A stretch of DNA of 32,424 nt from an uncultured Paracoccaceae bacterium (GCA_937916485.1 CALFSV010000224.1:1-32424); one strand, 5' to 3'. Shown: positions 1 to 9,156, counted from the first letter of the stretch. The notes: generated by a model not told the origin, from the letters alone. Translations and numbers: made by a program.

Positions 1-57
1 CAGGTGCCGGGACAGGTACTGTGGCAGGTGTTGGGCCATGTGCTGGGGCAGGGTCAT
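1..57 (-). CDS. possible N-terminal fragment of an unrecognised protein, cut by the window edge
   Basis: An ATG at 57 (minus strand) opens a frame that runs off the window after 19 codons. The peptide has a four-residue periodicity (QHMA, QHLP, QYLS, RHL) from a degenerate 12-bp repeat. It would be transcribed divergently from pyrH. No strong Shine-Dalgarno precedes the ATG, and the family is not recognised. The plus strand is also open in one frame here, so the coding strand is uncertain. This could equally be non-coding leader sequence. Confidence 0.25.
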   Translation of the reverse strand, partial: MTLPQHMAQHLPQYLSRHL

Positions 58-230
58 GTCGCCCGGCTTTCCGACTTGCTCTGTGGTCTTGCGGAACCGG
101 TCGTCAAATGCGTCATCCTGTCTCTTGAGCCGTCATGCGCCATTGAACCTCGCCCCCTTTTGCGACACTTTCGGCCCCGATGAAAGCCGCACCCATCGCG
201 CAGGGTGCCACAGCCGCGAGGGACCCCGAC

Positions 231-956
231 ATGTCGCAGACCGAAAAGGCCGCTTTCAAGCGGGTCATGCTGAAAATCTCGGGGGAGGCCTTGATGGGCG
301 AAACGCAATTTGGCCTGCATCCCCCGACCGTTGAGAGGATCGCCCGCGAGGTCAAAAGCGTGCATGACCTCGGGGTCGAGATTTGCATGGTGATCGGCGG
401 CGGCAATATCTTTCGCGGCCTCCAGGGATCGGCCCAGGGGATGGAGCGAACGACAGCAGACTATATGGGCATGTTGGCCACTGTGATGAACGCCCTTGCC
501 ATGCAATCCGCACTTGAAGGGATCGGTGTCTTTACCCGCGTCATCAGCGCGATCCCCATGGATCAGGTCTGCGAGCCCTATATCCGCCGCCGTGCCGTGC
601 GCCACCTCGAGAAGAAGCGTGTTTGCATCTTTGCTGCCGGAACCGGCAACCCGTTCTTTACCACCGATACAGCCGCCACCCTGCGCGCCAACGAAATGCG
701 CTGTCAGGCGATCTTCAAGGGCACCAAGGTCGATGGCGTCTATGACAAGGACCCCAAGAAGTTTCCGGATGCCAAGCGCTATGACCGGATCAGCTATGAC
801 GATGTCCTGCAACAGCACCTTGGGGTGATGGATGCCTCGGCCATCGCTTTGGCCCGGGACAACCATCTGCCGATCATCGTGTTTTCGCTTGATGAGCCGG
901 GCGGTTTTCGCGGCATCCTCGCGGGTGAGGGGACCTATACCACCGTCCACGACTAG
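231..956 (+). CDS. pyrH: uridylate kinase (UMP kinase) PyrH
   Basis: Cytoplasmic hexameric enzyme that phosphorylates UMP to UDP in pyrimidine nucleotide synthesis. The 241-residue length fits the family. Visible amino-acid-kinase-fold motifs are the N-terminal LKISGEAL, the glycine-rich GGGNIFRG and the [12 protein letters not shown] nucleotide-binding segment. The ATG at 231 is chosen because GAGGGA (218-223) lies 7 nt upstream and the protein then begins [12 protein letters not shown], as expected; an in-frame ATG at 180 would add 17 atypical residues. It heads the pyrH-frr-uppS-cdsA-dxr-rseP series, a common bacterial order. The 157-bp gap before frr leaves room for a second promoter. Confidence 0.97.
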   Translation: MSQTEKAAFKRVMLKISGEALMGETQFGLHPPTVERIAREVKSVHDLGVEICMVIGGGNIFRGLQGSAQGMERTTADYMGMLATVMNALAMQSALEGIGVFTRVISAIPMDQVCEPYIRRRAVRHLEKKRVCIFAAGTGNPFFTTDTAATLRANEMRCQAIFKGTKVDGVYDKDPKKFPDAKRYDRISYDDVLQQHLGVMDASAIALARDNHLPIIVFSLDEPGGFRGILAGEGTYTTVHD

Positions 957-1113
957 GATCGCTGGCGCGGCGGCCTAAATTCCGTCAGATGGTGATCTTA
1001 TTGCAATCTGCACAAGAACTGCGGACGGATTGCGCACCTGAAAACTATACAATGCACCCGGTTTGACATAGAACCGAAAAAACACTTGCAGACTTCGCGG
1101 GCAGAACAGGCAA

Positions 1114-1677
1114 ATGGCAGACGAATTCGAACTTGATACCGACGACCTCACACGGCGTATGGAGGGTGCTATTGCTGCCCTCCGTACCGAACTTGCGTCT
1201 TTGCGGACCGGCCGGGCCTCGGGCTCGATGCTGGAGCCGATCATGGTGGACGCCTATGGCAGCCCGACCCCGATCAACCAGGTCGGCACGGTGAACGTAC
1301 CCGAACCGCGGATGGTGACGATCAACGTCTGGGACAAGGCCCTGGTGAACAAGGTCGAAAAGGCGATCCGCGAAAGCGGTCTGGGCATAAACCCCCAGAT
1401 GAACGGCACGATCATCATGCTGCCGATCCCCGAACTGAACGAAGAACGGCGGCGCGAGCTTACCAAGGTTGCGGGCAACTATGCCGAAAGCGCGCGTGTC
1501 GCGATCCGGAACCTGCGTCGAGACGGCATGGACCAGATCAAGAAGGCCAAGGCCGATGGCCTGTCCGAGGATGACCAGAAATTCTGGGAGTCCGAGGTGC
1601 AGGATTTGACGGATACATTCATCAAGCTCGTCGATCAGACACTTGAGACCAAGCAAGCCGAGATTATGCAGGTCTGA
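1114..1677 (+). CDS. frr: ribosome recycling factor
   Basis: RRF works with EF-G to split the post-termination ribosome into subunits. The 187 residues match the usual ~185. The helical domain I / beta domain II pattern is visible: LRTGRAS near residues 30-37, then a [18 protein letters not shown] segment and the long C-terminal helices with [21 protein letters not shown] hexamer lies at 1063-1068, but the sequence 17 nt downstream (TTGCAG) is a poor -10, so this promoter is not claimed. uppS follows after 36 nt. Confidence 0.97.
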   Translation: MADEFELDTDDLTRRMEGAIAALRTELASLRTGRASGSMLEPIMVDAYGSPTPINQVGTVNVPEPRMVTINVWDKALVNKVEKAIRESGLGINPQMNGTIIMLPIPELNEERRRELTKVAGNYAESARVAIRNLRRDGMDQIKKAKADGLSEDDQKFWESEVQDLTDTFIKLVDQTLETKQAEIMQV

Positions 1678-1713
1678 CCTGCACCATGCCGTTGAACTGT
1701 TAAGGAGCCGCCT

Positions 1714-2445
1714 ATGGCCCGCGATTTGCCAGATACGACGCCGAAAAATCCCCGCCATGTGGCAATCATCATGGATGGCAACGGTCGTTGGGCGCAGGAA
1801 CGCGGTCGGCCGCGCCTGTTCGGGCATCATGCAGGCGCGCGGCGAGTACGGGAAATCGTGTCGGCCTGTCCCAATCTGGGCGTAAAGTATCTGACGATCT
1901 TCGCCTTCTCGACCGAGAACTGGAAACGCACCCAGACCGAGGTCGCCGGCCTCATGAAACTGTTTCGCCGTTACATCACCCGCGAGGCGCAGGACCTGTT
2001 TCGCTCCGGTGTGCGGGTCCGGTTCATTGGTGATCGCGTGCGGCTCGACGAAAAGCTGGTCCGCATGATGGATGAGCTGGAGCTTTTGACGGCGGGCAAT
2101 GATACCTGTCATCTGACCATCGCGCTCAACTACGGTGGGCGGGACGAGTTGACCCGTGCTGCGAAGCGTCTTGCCTATGAGATCGAGTGCGGACGGCTGA
2201 CCCATAAGGAAGTCGACGCCGAGACTTTGGCGCGCTTCCTCGACACCTACGTCCTGCCTGATCCCGATCTGGTGATCCGCACCAGTGGTGAGGCCCGGAT
2301 TTCGAACTTCCTGCTCTGGCAGTCCGCCTATTCCGAGTATGAATTCATCGACACGCTTTGGCCCGACTTTACCAAGGACATCTTTGCCGAGGTGGTCCAA
2401 AGCTATGCCACCCGTGACCGCAGGTTCGGGGTCGTCAAGGTCTAG
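1714..2445 (+). CDS. uppS: undecaprenyl diphosphate synthase (cis-prenyltransferase)
   Basis: Condenses isopentenyl diphosphate onto farnesyl diphosphate to make the C55 carrier for peptidoglycan and O-antigen assembly, at the inner face of the membrane. The signature HVAIIMDGNGRWA spans residues 15-27, with the catalytic Asp at 21. The family's C-terminal VIRTSGEARISNFLLWQ substrate-binding segment is present. The 243-residue length is normal. AAGGAG lies 8-13 nt upstream of the ATG. The stop is 2 nt before the GTG of cdsA, so the two are probably translationally coupled. Confidence 0.97.
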   Translation: MARDLPDTTPKNPRHVAIIMDGNGRWAQERGRPRLFGHHAGARRVREIVSACPNLGVKYLTIFAFSTENWKRTQTEVAGLMKLFRRYITREAQDLFRSGVRVRFIGDRVRLDEKLVRMMDELELLTAGNDTCHLTIALNYGGRDELTRAAKRLAYEIECGRLTHKEVDAETLARFLDTYVLPDPDLVIRTSGEARISNFLLWQSAYSEYEFIDTLWPDFTKDIFAEVVQSYATRDRRFGVVKV

Positions 2446-2447
2446 CC

Positions 2448-3275
2448 GTGCCCACAAAACCCCCCAAAGATCCGATCTCTGCTGGGACGGCCTCGGGCCA
2501 ATGGAGCGACCTGTCCGCCCGCGTAATCTCAGGCGCCGCCATGGCTGTGGTCGGAGTGGTTGCCATTATCCTTGGGGGCGTCTGGTTCCAGATGCTGGCG
2601 GTCTTCGTGACGGCTGTGATGGTCTGGGAGCTTTGGATGATGATCTCGCCCGAGGCGCCGACACCGGGCATGCTTCTGGCTGCTCTTGTGGCCAGCGTCA
2701 TGTCGGGCCAGTTGCACGTCGGACCCAGCCCGGCGCTTGCATTGTTCTTTGTTGTGCCGCTGATCGGCGCTTGGGCCGTGCGGCACGAACGGGTGACATT
2801 TTTTGTCTTTGCCCTTGGTATCCAGCTGGCCGGCTGGGGCCTTGTGACCTTTCGCAGTGAGTTCGGGTTTACCTGGCTCTTGTGGTTGGTGCTTGTGGTC
2901 ATCGTGACCGACATTGCCGGCTACTTTGCCGGCCGCACCTTTGGCGGCCCCAAGTTTTGGCCCAAGGTCAGCCCCAAAAAGACCTGGAGCGGGACAGTCG
3001 CGGGCTGGATCGGGGCAGGGCTGGTCGGTCTGGGCTTTATGATCGTGACCAATGCCGGTGCTAGCATCATCCCCATCTCGATGGTTCTCAGCCTTGCCAG
3101 CCAGATGGGTGACATTGCGGAAAGCGCGCTCAAGCGGCGGATGCACGTCAAGGACAGCTCTGCCCTGATCCCGGGCCATGGCGGGCTGTTTGACCGCTTT
3201 GACGCCCTTTTTGGGGCCTCGCTTTTCATGCTGGCCGTGGCCTTCCTTCTTGATGTTCCCGGGGTGGCGTTTTGA
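2448..3275 (+). CDS. cdsA: phosphatidate cytidylyltransferase
   Basis: Integral membrane enzyme making CDP-diacylglycerol from phosphatidate and CTP, the branch point for phospholipid synthesis. The sequence is hydrophobic with several predicted membrane spans. The C-terminal CDP-DAG synthase signature is clear around residues 225-260 (ALKRRMHVKDSSALIPGHGG followed by LFDRFD). It starts with GTG 2 nt after uppS. The 275-residue length is normal. The last codons overlap the TTG start of dxr in the tetranucleotide TTGA. Confidence 0.95.
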   Translation: MPTKPPKDPISAGTASGQWSDLSARVISGAAMAVVGVVAIILGGVWFQMLAVFVTAVMVWELWMMISPEAPTPGMLLAALVASVMSGQLHVGPSPALALFFVVPLIGAWAVRHERVTFFVFALGIQLAGWGLVTFRSEFGFTWLLWLVLVVIVTDIAGYFAGRTFGGPKFWPKVSPKKTWSGTVAGWIGAGLVGLGFMIVTNAGASIIPISMVLSLASQMGDIAESALKRRMHVKDSSALIPGHGGLFDRFDALFGASLFMLAVAFLLDVPGVAF

Positions 3276-4441
3276 GGTCAGTGACGATTTTGGGCTCGAC
3301 CGGGTCTATCGGGCAGAACACCATTGATCTGATCAAGCGGGCACCTAGCGACTACAGGGTTCTGGCCCTGACGGGCGGACGCAACCTGATCCGTCTGGCC
3401 GAGGACGCCATCGCGCTTAGGGCCGAGGTGGCTGTTACCTGCTATCCCGAATGCTACGAAGACCTTGCCGCGCTGCTGGCTGGAACCGGTGTTCGTGCGG
3501 CGGCAGGGCCCGAAGCCGTGGCAGAAGCTGCCGCAATGCCCGCTGACTGGACCATGTCCGCCATCGTCGGGGCAGCAGGGCTTGTTCCCGGTATGGAAGT
3601 GTTGCGGCGGGGTGGAACGCTTGCCTTGGCCAACAAGGAAACCCTTGTCACCGCAGGTCGCCTTGTCATGCAGGCAGCACGGGACCACGGCGCACATATC
3701 CTGCCGGTGGATAGCGAACACTCGGCCATTTTTCAGGCCCTGGTGGGCGAGGATATGGGGGCGGTCAACCGGATCATCGTCACCGCCTCGGGCGGGGCGT
3801 TTCGCGACTGGCCGCTTGCGGATCTGGCCAATGCGACGCTGGCGCAGGCGTCAAGCCATCCGAACTGGGACATGGGGCAGCGGATCACCATCGATTCGGC
3901 CTCTATGTTCAACAAGGGGCTGGAGCTGATCGAAACCCGCGAGTTCTTTGAGGTCGGCCCCGAGAAGATCGAGGTCATCATTCACCCCGAAAGCTTGATC
4001 CACGCGCTCGTCGGTTTCGGCGACGGCGCCCTTATGGCCCATGTCGGCCCGCCCGATATGCGGCACGCCATCGGATATGCCTTACACTGGCCCGAGCGGC
4101 GGACGTTGCCGGTCGAACGGCTGGATCTGGCCAAGATCGGCGCGATGACCTTCCGCGCACCCGATCCCGCCCGCTATCCCGCGTTGGCGCTTGCGCGGCG
4201 GGTGATGGAAGAGGGGGGCCTGATGGGCGCCGTCTTCAATGCGGCGAAAGAGCGGGCACTTGATCGTTTTATCGAAGGCCGGATCGGTTTCACCGACATG
4301 GCGGTCGTGGTTGAACGGGTGATGGACAAAATGTCGTCCTCTGATGGGCTGCAAAAAGCCACGCAAGACCTAGATACAGTGCTCGACACCGATAAACTGG
4401 CCCGCCTTCGCGCGGATGAAGCCATCGCCCAAACAAGTTAG
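3272..4441 (+). CDS. dxr: 1-deoxy-D-xylulose 5-phosphate reductoisomerase
   Basis: First committed step of the MEP isoprenoid pathway: DXP plus NADPH to 2-C-methyl-D-erythritol 4-phosphate. The NADPH-binding GSTGSIGQNTIDLI lies at residues 8-21. The metal/substrate region DSEHSAIFQAL, the ASGGAF loop and the WDMGQRITIDSASMFNKGLE segment are all present. The 389-residue length is normal. The start is a TTG at 3272 overlapping the cdsA stop by 4 bp (TTGA); it puts the Rossmann motif at the correct distance from the N-terminus. Its products feed the neighbouring UppS. Confidence 0.96.
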   Translation: MRSVTILGSTGSIGQNTIDLIKRAPSDYRVLALTGGRNLIRLAEDAIALRAEVAVTCYPECYEDLAALLAGTGVRAAAGPEAVAEAAAMPADWTMSAIVGAAGLVPGMEVLRRGGTLALANKETLVTAGRLVMQAARDHGAHILPVDSEHSAIFQALVGEDMGAVNRIIVTASGGAFRDWPLADLANATLAQASSHPNWDMGQRITIDSASMFNKGLELIETREFFEVGPEKIEVIIHPESLIHALVGFGDGALMAHVGPPDMRHAIGYALHWPERRTLPVERLDLAKIGAMTFRAPDPARYPALALARRVMEEGGLMGAVFNAAKERALDRFIEGRIGFTDMAVVVERVMDKMSSSDGLQKATQDLDTVLDTDKLARLRADEAIAQTS

Positions 4442-4450
4442 GCCCCAAAA

Positions 4451-5782
4451 GTGGATTTTGCTCAGATATTGCCTCAGTTCGGCGGTGCCGCCTTTACGAT
4501 TGCCGCCTTTGTGGTCGCCTTGTCGATCATCGTGGCGGTCCATGAGTACGGTCACTACATCGTTGGCCGTTGGTCTGGCATCCATGCAGAGGTGTTTTCG
4601 CTTGGCTTTGGTCCGATCCTGTTTTCACGGGTAGATCGGCACGGAACGCGTTGGCAGGTGGCCGCTCTTCCGTTTGGGGGGTATGTCAAGTTTTTGGGCG
4701 ATGCCAATGCCGCCTCGGTCGGCCAGACCGAAGTTTCTGAAAGCCAGCGTCGCCGTACAATGCTGGGGGCGCCGCTTTGGGCGCGGGCGGCCACGGTTGC
4801 GGCCGGGCCGATCTTCAACTTTATCCTGTCCATCCTGATCTTTGGGATTGTGATCTTTTCTCAGGGCCAGCCTGCCAATCCGGTGCGGGTCGCTTCGGTA
4901 ATAGGCTTGCCAGCCGAACTGGAACCGGGTTTCACGCCGTCCGACGAGGTCGTTGCTGTCGAAGGGATGCCAACACCCACGGCGATGGAATTCGTCTTGG
5001 CGCTAGACGCACTCGAAGTTGCGCCGCAGGTCACCTACACCGTGCGCCGTGACGGAACCGAGATTGAGATAACCGGGTCATGGCCCTATCCGGCGGTGGC
5101 TTCGGGGATCAATCCCAATTCCGCGGCCTATGATGTCGACATCCGACCCGGAGACGTTGTGACGGCCATTGACGGCACGTCGATCTATGCATTCGGACAA
5201 TTGGTCGATGCGGTGAGCGCGTCCAATGGCCAGCCGCTTGAACTCACCATCTGGCGCGACGGAGAGATCCTGACCTTTGCCGTCACCCCACGGCTGAGCG
5301 ATTTGCAAACTCGCGGTGGCGAATTTGAAACACGCTGGATCATCGGCCTGTCGGGGGGGCTGAGCTTTGACATGGAGACCGAGTCGCCGGGCGGACTGAA
5401 TGCCCTCTGGATGGGAGTTCAGCAGGTAGGGTCGATCATTATGATGTCGTTATCGGGGCTATGGCATATGATCACTGGTGCGATTTCGTCCTGCAATCTG
5501 TCCGGCCCTGTCGGAATCGCTAAGGCCAGCGGGGCGATGGCGTCGCAGGGGGGAGCAAGCTTTATCTGGCTCGTCGCCGTCCTGTCGACATCGGTTGGTA
5601 TTCTGAACCTGTTTCCCATACCGATTCTTGACGGTGGGCATCTGGTTTTTCATGCCTATGAGGGCATCACCGGACGTCAACCCAGCGATCTCGCGTTGCG
5701 CATTTTGATGGCGGCGGGCCTGTCGATCATCCTGACCCTGATGGTCTTTGCGCTGGCTAATGACCTGTTCCTTTGCCCCTGA
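4451..5782 (+). CDS. rseP: site-2 intramembrane metalloprotease RseP (M50B)
   Basis: Zinc protease of the inner membrane that cuts membrane-embedded substrates such as anti-sigma factors and leftover signal peptides. The zinc motif HEYGH is at residues 31-35 in the first membrane segment, and the third-ligand LDG motif is at about 393-395 (NLFPIPILDGGH). PDZ-like sequence lies between, including the YDVDIRPGDVVTAIDG stretch. The 443-residue length is typical. The likely start is the GTG at 4451, 9 nt after dxr, with no good Shine-Dalgarno. Its place upstream of bamA is widely conserved. Confidence 0.95.
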   Translation: MDFAQILPQFGGAAFTIAAFVVALSIIVAVHEYGHYIVGRWSGIHAEVFSLGFGPILFSRVDRHGTRWQVAALPFGGYVKFLGDANAASVGQTEVSESQRRRTMLGAPLWARAATVAAGPIFNFILSILIFGIVIFSQGQPANPVRVASVIGLPAELEPGFTPSDEVVAVEGMPTPTAMEFVLALDALEVAPQVTYTVRRDGTEIEITGSWPYPAVASGINPNSAAYDVDIRPGDVVTAIDGTSIYAFGQLVDAVSASNGQPLELTIWRDGEILTFAVTPRLSDLQTRGGEFETRWIIGLSGGLSFDMETESPGGLNALWMGVQQVGSIIMMSLSGLWHMITGAISSCNLSGPVGIAKASGAMASQGGASFIWLVAVLSTSVGILNLFPIPILDGGHLVFHAYEGITGRQPSDLALRILMAAGLSIILTLMVFALANDLFLCP

Positions 5783-5883
5783 CATTGTAGCGAGAATGGA
5801 CATCAAAGCAGGGTCGATCGCCCAATTTGTGCCATATTCCGAGGATACTCCAAGAACCGAAGATTGTTTCTGGAGTCAAAGCC

Positions 5884-6009
5884 TTGCAGATGATCATTGA
5901 AAACACCCGCGGACTTCGGATCCTGGTCGATCTGAACTGGGATCGCGTTCTCTACATCCTCACGATTCTCTTTGCCCTTGCGGCAGGGGCGTGGGTCGGG
6001 TCGCTCTGA
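5884..6009 (+). CDS. small single-span membrane protein, function unknown
   Basis: A 41-codon ORF between rseP and bamA. The best start is TTG at 5884, because GGAG (5872-5875) stands 8 nt upstream; an in-frame ATG at 5890 gives 39 residues. The N-terminal half is charged (IIENTRGLRILVDLNWDRV), followed by one hydrophobic segment (LYILTILFALAAGAWVG) ending two residues before the stop. The pattern fits a one-span inner-membrane miniprotein. A strong intrinsic terminator follows 28 bp later, which supports a real transcription unit. No family is recognised. Confidence 0.6.
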   Translation: MQMIIENTRGLRILVDLNWDRVLYILTILFALAAGAWVGSL

Positions 6010-6037
6010 TCCGACCGTTGCACTTTGGACGACCTTG

Positions 6038-6070
6038 AAAAGCGCACCATTCGGTGCGCTTTCTTCGTTT
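6038..6070 (+). terminator. intrinsic terminator upstream of bamA
   Basis: Perfect 10-bp stem AAAGCGCACC (6039-6048) / GGTGCGCTTT (6053-6062) with a 4-nt loop, followed by the T-rich TTCTTCGTTTT. It closes the rseP/small-ORF unit and separates it from bamA. Confidence 0.85.
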
Positions 6071-6115
6071 TGACAAGACCTCACATTCAAGTTAGTCCTT
6101 TGGCTAATTAGGACT
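6070..6115 (+). promoter_or_regulatory. candidate bamA promoter with inverted-repeat operator
   Basis: Directly after the terminator there is a consensus -35 TTGACA (6070-6075). A 17-nt spacer leads to a weak -10 TAGTCC (6093-6098). A perfect inverted repeat AGTCCT (6094-6099) / AGGACT (6110-6115), with the palindrome CTAATTAG (6104-6111) in its centre, covers the -10 and start region. The promoter is inferred from position; the protein that would bind the repeat is unknown. Confidence 0.45.
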
Positions 6116-6130
6116 TCCTGGGCGGTAGAA

Positions 6131-8479
6131 ATGATAGATGTGGCACTACGCGCACGCGCGCTGGGTATGAAGATATTTCAAAAGATTGCGCTTCTTGCTG
6201 TTGCAGTTCTTTTGCTTGCTTCCTTCGCCTCTCAGACACAGGCCCAGCAGTTCCGGTTCAATGACTTTCGGGTCGACGGGAACACCCGTATCGAGGATGC
6301 CACCATCATCAGCTATACCGGCCTGACAGCAGGCGAGGCGGTGACCGGTGGCCAGCTGAACGATGCGGCACAGGCGATCCGGGCCACGGGCCTGTTTGAA
6401 AGCGTCGAGGTCATTCCCCAGGGTGGGCTGCTGTTCATCCGTGTGGTTGAATTCCCGACGATCAGCCGGATCAACTTTGAAGGCAACAACCGCCTTTCGG
6501 ATGCAGAGCTTGCCGCGCTCATCCGGTCGCGGGAACGCGGTGTCTATAGCCCGACACAGGCTGAACAGGACGTTTCAGCGATTGTGCAGGCCTATGTGAA
6601 TGACGGTCGTATCAATGCCGTGGTCACGCCATCGATCATCCGTCGCAACGACAACCGAGTTGACCTTGTGTTTGCGGTCACCGAAGGCGGGCTGACTGAG
6701 GTCGAGCGGATTTCGCTCGTCGGAAATCGGGCGTTCAGTGAAAATCGCCTGCGTCAGGTTCTGGGGACGAAAGAGGCCGGTATCCTGCGGGTATTGGTTG
6801 GTCGTGATACCTTCGTGGCCGACCGGATCGCGTTCGACCGTCAGTTGTTGACCGACTTCTATAACAGCCGTGGCTACCCCGACTTTCGCATTCAGAACGT
6901 GGACGTCGCCCTGACCCGGGAACGCGTCGCCTACCTGATCACCTTCAACGTCGAAGAAGGTCAGCAGTTCCATTTTGCCGATATCTCGGTCACGTCCGAG
7001 ATCCCCGAAGCCGATGCCGCCGAATACGAACGCGTGGTGCGCCTGCGGCCCGGTGCGGTCTATTCGCCCGCGTTGATCGAACGGGACATCGCCAGGATTG
7101 AGCGTCTGGCCCTGCGCCGTGGTGTCAACTTCCTGTCTGTCGAACCAAGAATCACTCGTAACGATCGCGACCTGACGTTGAACGTCGAATTCGCCATGGT
7201 CCGGGGCGAGCGCATCTTTGTCGAGCGGATCGACATTGAGGGCAACAACACGACCCTCGACCGCGTTGTCCGCAACCAGTTCGACATCGTCGAAGGCGAC
7301 CCCTTCAACCCACGCGCCATCCGGGCAAGTGCCGAGCGTATCCGCGCGCTGGCCTATTTCTCGACCGCCGATGTGCAGGCTCGGCCGGGGTCTACGACAG
7401 AGCAGGTTGTGGTCGATGTAAACGTCATCGAGCAGCCGACAGGTTCGCTGTCTTTCGGGGCCAACTTCGCTTCTGACACCGGCTTTGCGCTGATCGCGAG
7501 CTATCAGGAGCGGAACTTTCTTGGCCGTGGCCAGGGCCTGAACTTCCAGCTTTCCACAGGCGAGACCAACCGCAATCTCGGCTTCCGCTTTACGGAGCCA
7601 CAGTTCCTTGGTCGCGACCTAAGCTTTGGTCTGTCTTTCGACTATCGCGCTACCAACAACGAAAACGCCCTCTACGACACTGAGACTTTCCGGTTCAGCC
7701 CCTCATTCGGCTTCCCGGTCAGTGAGAACGGTCGCCTGTCGTTGTTCTACGCGGCCGAGTTCACCGACCTGACGGACGTTGAGGGTCTGCGGACCGATCC
7801 TCCGGCAGATCGGGCGAGCCTCTTGATCTTTGACGAAGCCGCAGAAGGCAGCGTCTGGACCAATTCCATAGGCTACAGCTACACCTTTGACACCCGTCGG
7901 ACAGGTCTGAACCCGAACGCCGGCGTCATCCTGCGCTTTGGACAAGAGCTAGGCGTCGGTGACACCCAATTCGTGCGGACAACCGGACTGGCATCGGCCG
8001 AAACCAAAGTTCTGCGGGAAGAGCTGACACTGCGCGCTACGCTTGAAGGCGGAATGCTGAGCTACCTTGATGGTTCTAGCCGGGTGACTGATCGCTATTT
8101 CTTGGGCAGCCGTTTTATGCGGGGCTTTGAACCGGGCGGCATCGGACCACGCGACGCGGCCACCGACGACGCGCTTGGCGGCAACATGTTCGCCGTGGCT
8201 CGGCTCGAAGCTGAATTCCCGCTGGGTCTGCCCCAGGAATACGGGATCACCGGCGGCGCCTTTGTCGACGTTGGCTCGGTCTGGGACGTGGGCAACCTGC
8301 GCACGCTGAACGAGGCGGACGTGCTTTACAACGACTTCACCGCACGGTCGGTCGTGGGCCTGTCGATCTTTTGGGATACGCCGCTTGGGCCGCTGCGCTT
8401 CAACTTTACCGAACCGCTGTCGGTCCAGGAATTCGACAATCCCAAAAGCTTTGACCTGACGGTTTCGACCAGCTTCTGA
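6131..8479 (+). CDS. bamA: outer membrane protein assembly factor BamA
   Basis: Core of the BAM complex, which folds and inserts beta-barrel proteins into the outer membrane. An N-terminal signal peptide (IALLAVAVLLLASFASQTQAQ) is followed by POTRA repeats (starting FRFNDFRVDGNTRIEDATI) and a C-terminal 16-strand barrel. The barrel carries the conserved RFMRGFEPGG (VRGF-type) motif and ends in the terminal Phe of LTVSTSF. The 782-residue length is normal. The ATG at 6131 gives a 12-residue extension before a second in-frame ATG at 6167 (MKIFQKIA), which would give a more standard signal peptide. Neither start has a strong Shine-Dalgarno. The stop overlaps skp by 1 bp. Confidence 0.96.
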   Translation: MIDVALRARALGMKIFQKIALLAVAVLLLASFASQTQAQQFRFNDFRVDGNTRIEDATIISYTGLTAGEAVTGGQLNDAAQAIRATGLFESVEVIPQGGLLFIRVVEFPTISRINFEGNNRLSDAELAALIRSRERGVYSPTQAEQDVSAIVQAYVNDGRINAVVTPSIIRRNDNRVDLVFAVTEGGLTEVERISLVGNRAFSENRLRQVLGTKEAGILRVLVGRDTFVADRIAFDRQLLTDFYNSRGYPDFRIQNVDVALTRERVAYLITFNVEEGQQFHFADISVTSEIPEADAAEYERVVRLRPGAVYSPALIERDIARIERLALRRGVNFLSVEPRITRNDRDLTLNVEFAMVRGERIFVERIDIEGNNTTLDRVVRNQFDIVEGDPFNPRAIRASAERIRALAYFSTADVQARPGSTTEQVVVDVNVIEQPTGSLSFGANFASDTGFALIASYQERNFLGRGQGLNFQLSTGETNRNLGFRFTEPQFLGRDLSFGLSFDYRATNNENALYDTETFRFSPSFGFPVSENGRLSLFYAAEFTDLTDVEGLRTDPPADRASLLIFDEAAEGSVWTNSIGYSYTFDTRRTGLNPNAGVILRFGQELGVGDTQFVRTTGLASAETKVLREELTLRATLEGGMLSYLDGSSRVTDRYFLGSRFMRGFEPGGIGPRDAATDDALGGNMFAVARLEAEFPLGLPQEYGITGGAFVDVGSVWDVGNLRTLNEADVLYNDFTARSVVGLSIFWDTPLGPLRFNFTEPLSVQEFDNPKSFDLTVSTSF

Positions 8480-9156
8480 TGCGGGGTCGGTGGCGCATTT
8501 CTGCGCTGATCCCCGCGCTGGTCGGCATGTGTTTGGGGACGGCGCTATTTGCACAGCAACTCCCGGCGCCGATTGAAGGGGCCGGGCAGGGGTCAGCCTC
8601 GCAACTGCGCAGCCCCGTCCTGACCATAGATGCCGACCGCATCTTTGAAGATACTCTTTTCGGTAAGAGGATCGTCGAAGATCTCAACGTCGTGGGCGAA
8701 AGGCTCACCGCCCAGAACCGCCGGATCGAGGCAGAGCTGACCTCCGAGGAAAATGCTCTGACCGTGCAGCGGGCAACCATGGAACCCGAGGCCTTCCGAG
8801 AGGCCGCCGATGCCTTTGACATGCGGGTTCAGGACATTCGGCGCGAACAGGATGCCAAGGAGCGTGCCTTTCAGCAGGCGCTCACCCAAGGCCGGGACGC
8901 ATTTTATTCCGCAGCCACCCAGGTCATGGGGCAGCTGATGGTCGATGCAGGCGCGGTCGTCATCCTTGATCGCCGCGCAGTGTTCCTGAGTGTGGGCCTC
9001 GTTGACATCACAGATGAGGCGATTGCCGCGATTGACCGCCAATTGGCCGATGGCGGCGAGGTCCTGCCAGAGCTGGCATTGCCAGGGATCCTGTCGGAAA
9101 ATTCATTACCCTTGGACGCGGATCAGCCAACTGACGCTGCGCCCGGCGCCGAATAA
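8479..9156 (+). CDS. skp: OmpH/Skp family periplasmic chaperone
   Basis: Skp-type chaperones hold unfolded outer-membrane proteins in the periplasm for BamA. An N-terminal signal sequence (ISALIPALVGMCLGTALFAQ) is followed by the OmpH core opening (SPVLTIDADRIFEDTLFGKR). A long charged helical stretch rich in Glu, Arg and Gln (about residues 65-140) would form the coiled-coil tentacles. The tail after about residue 190 is acidic. The start overlaps the bamA stop (TGATG), implying translational coupling. At 225 residues it is longer than E. coli Skp (~160), as is common in alphaproteobacteria. Confidence 0.88.
   Translation: MRGRWRISALIPALVGMCLGTALFAQQLPAPIEGAGQGSASQLRSPVLTIDADRIFEDTLFGKRIVEDLNVVGERLTAQNRRIEAELTSEENALTVQRATMEPEAFREAADAFDMRVQDIRREQDAKERAFQQALTQGRDAFYSAATQVMGQLMVDAGAVVILDRRAVFLSVGLVDITDEAIAAIDRQLADGGEVLPELALPGILSENSLPLDADQPTDAAPGAE

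Noticed and set aside
54..950. 298-codon minus-strand open frame opposite pyrH
   Set aside because: Shadow of pyrH in high-GC DNA; it has no family motifs, and pyrH is certain.
1063..1091. TTGACA upstream of frr as a promoter
   Set aside because: The sequence 17 nt downstream (TTGCAG) does not resemble a -10; kept only as a remark.
1045..2457. 470-codon minus-strand open frame opposite frr and uppS
   Set aside because: Antisense shadow of two well-identified genes.
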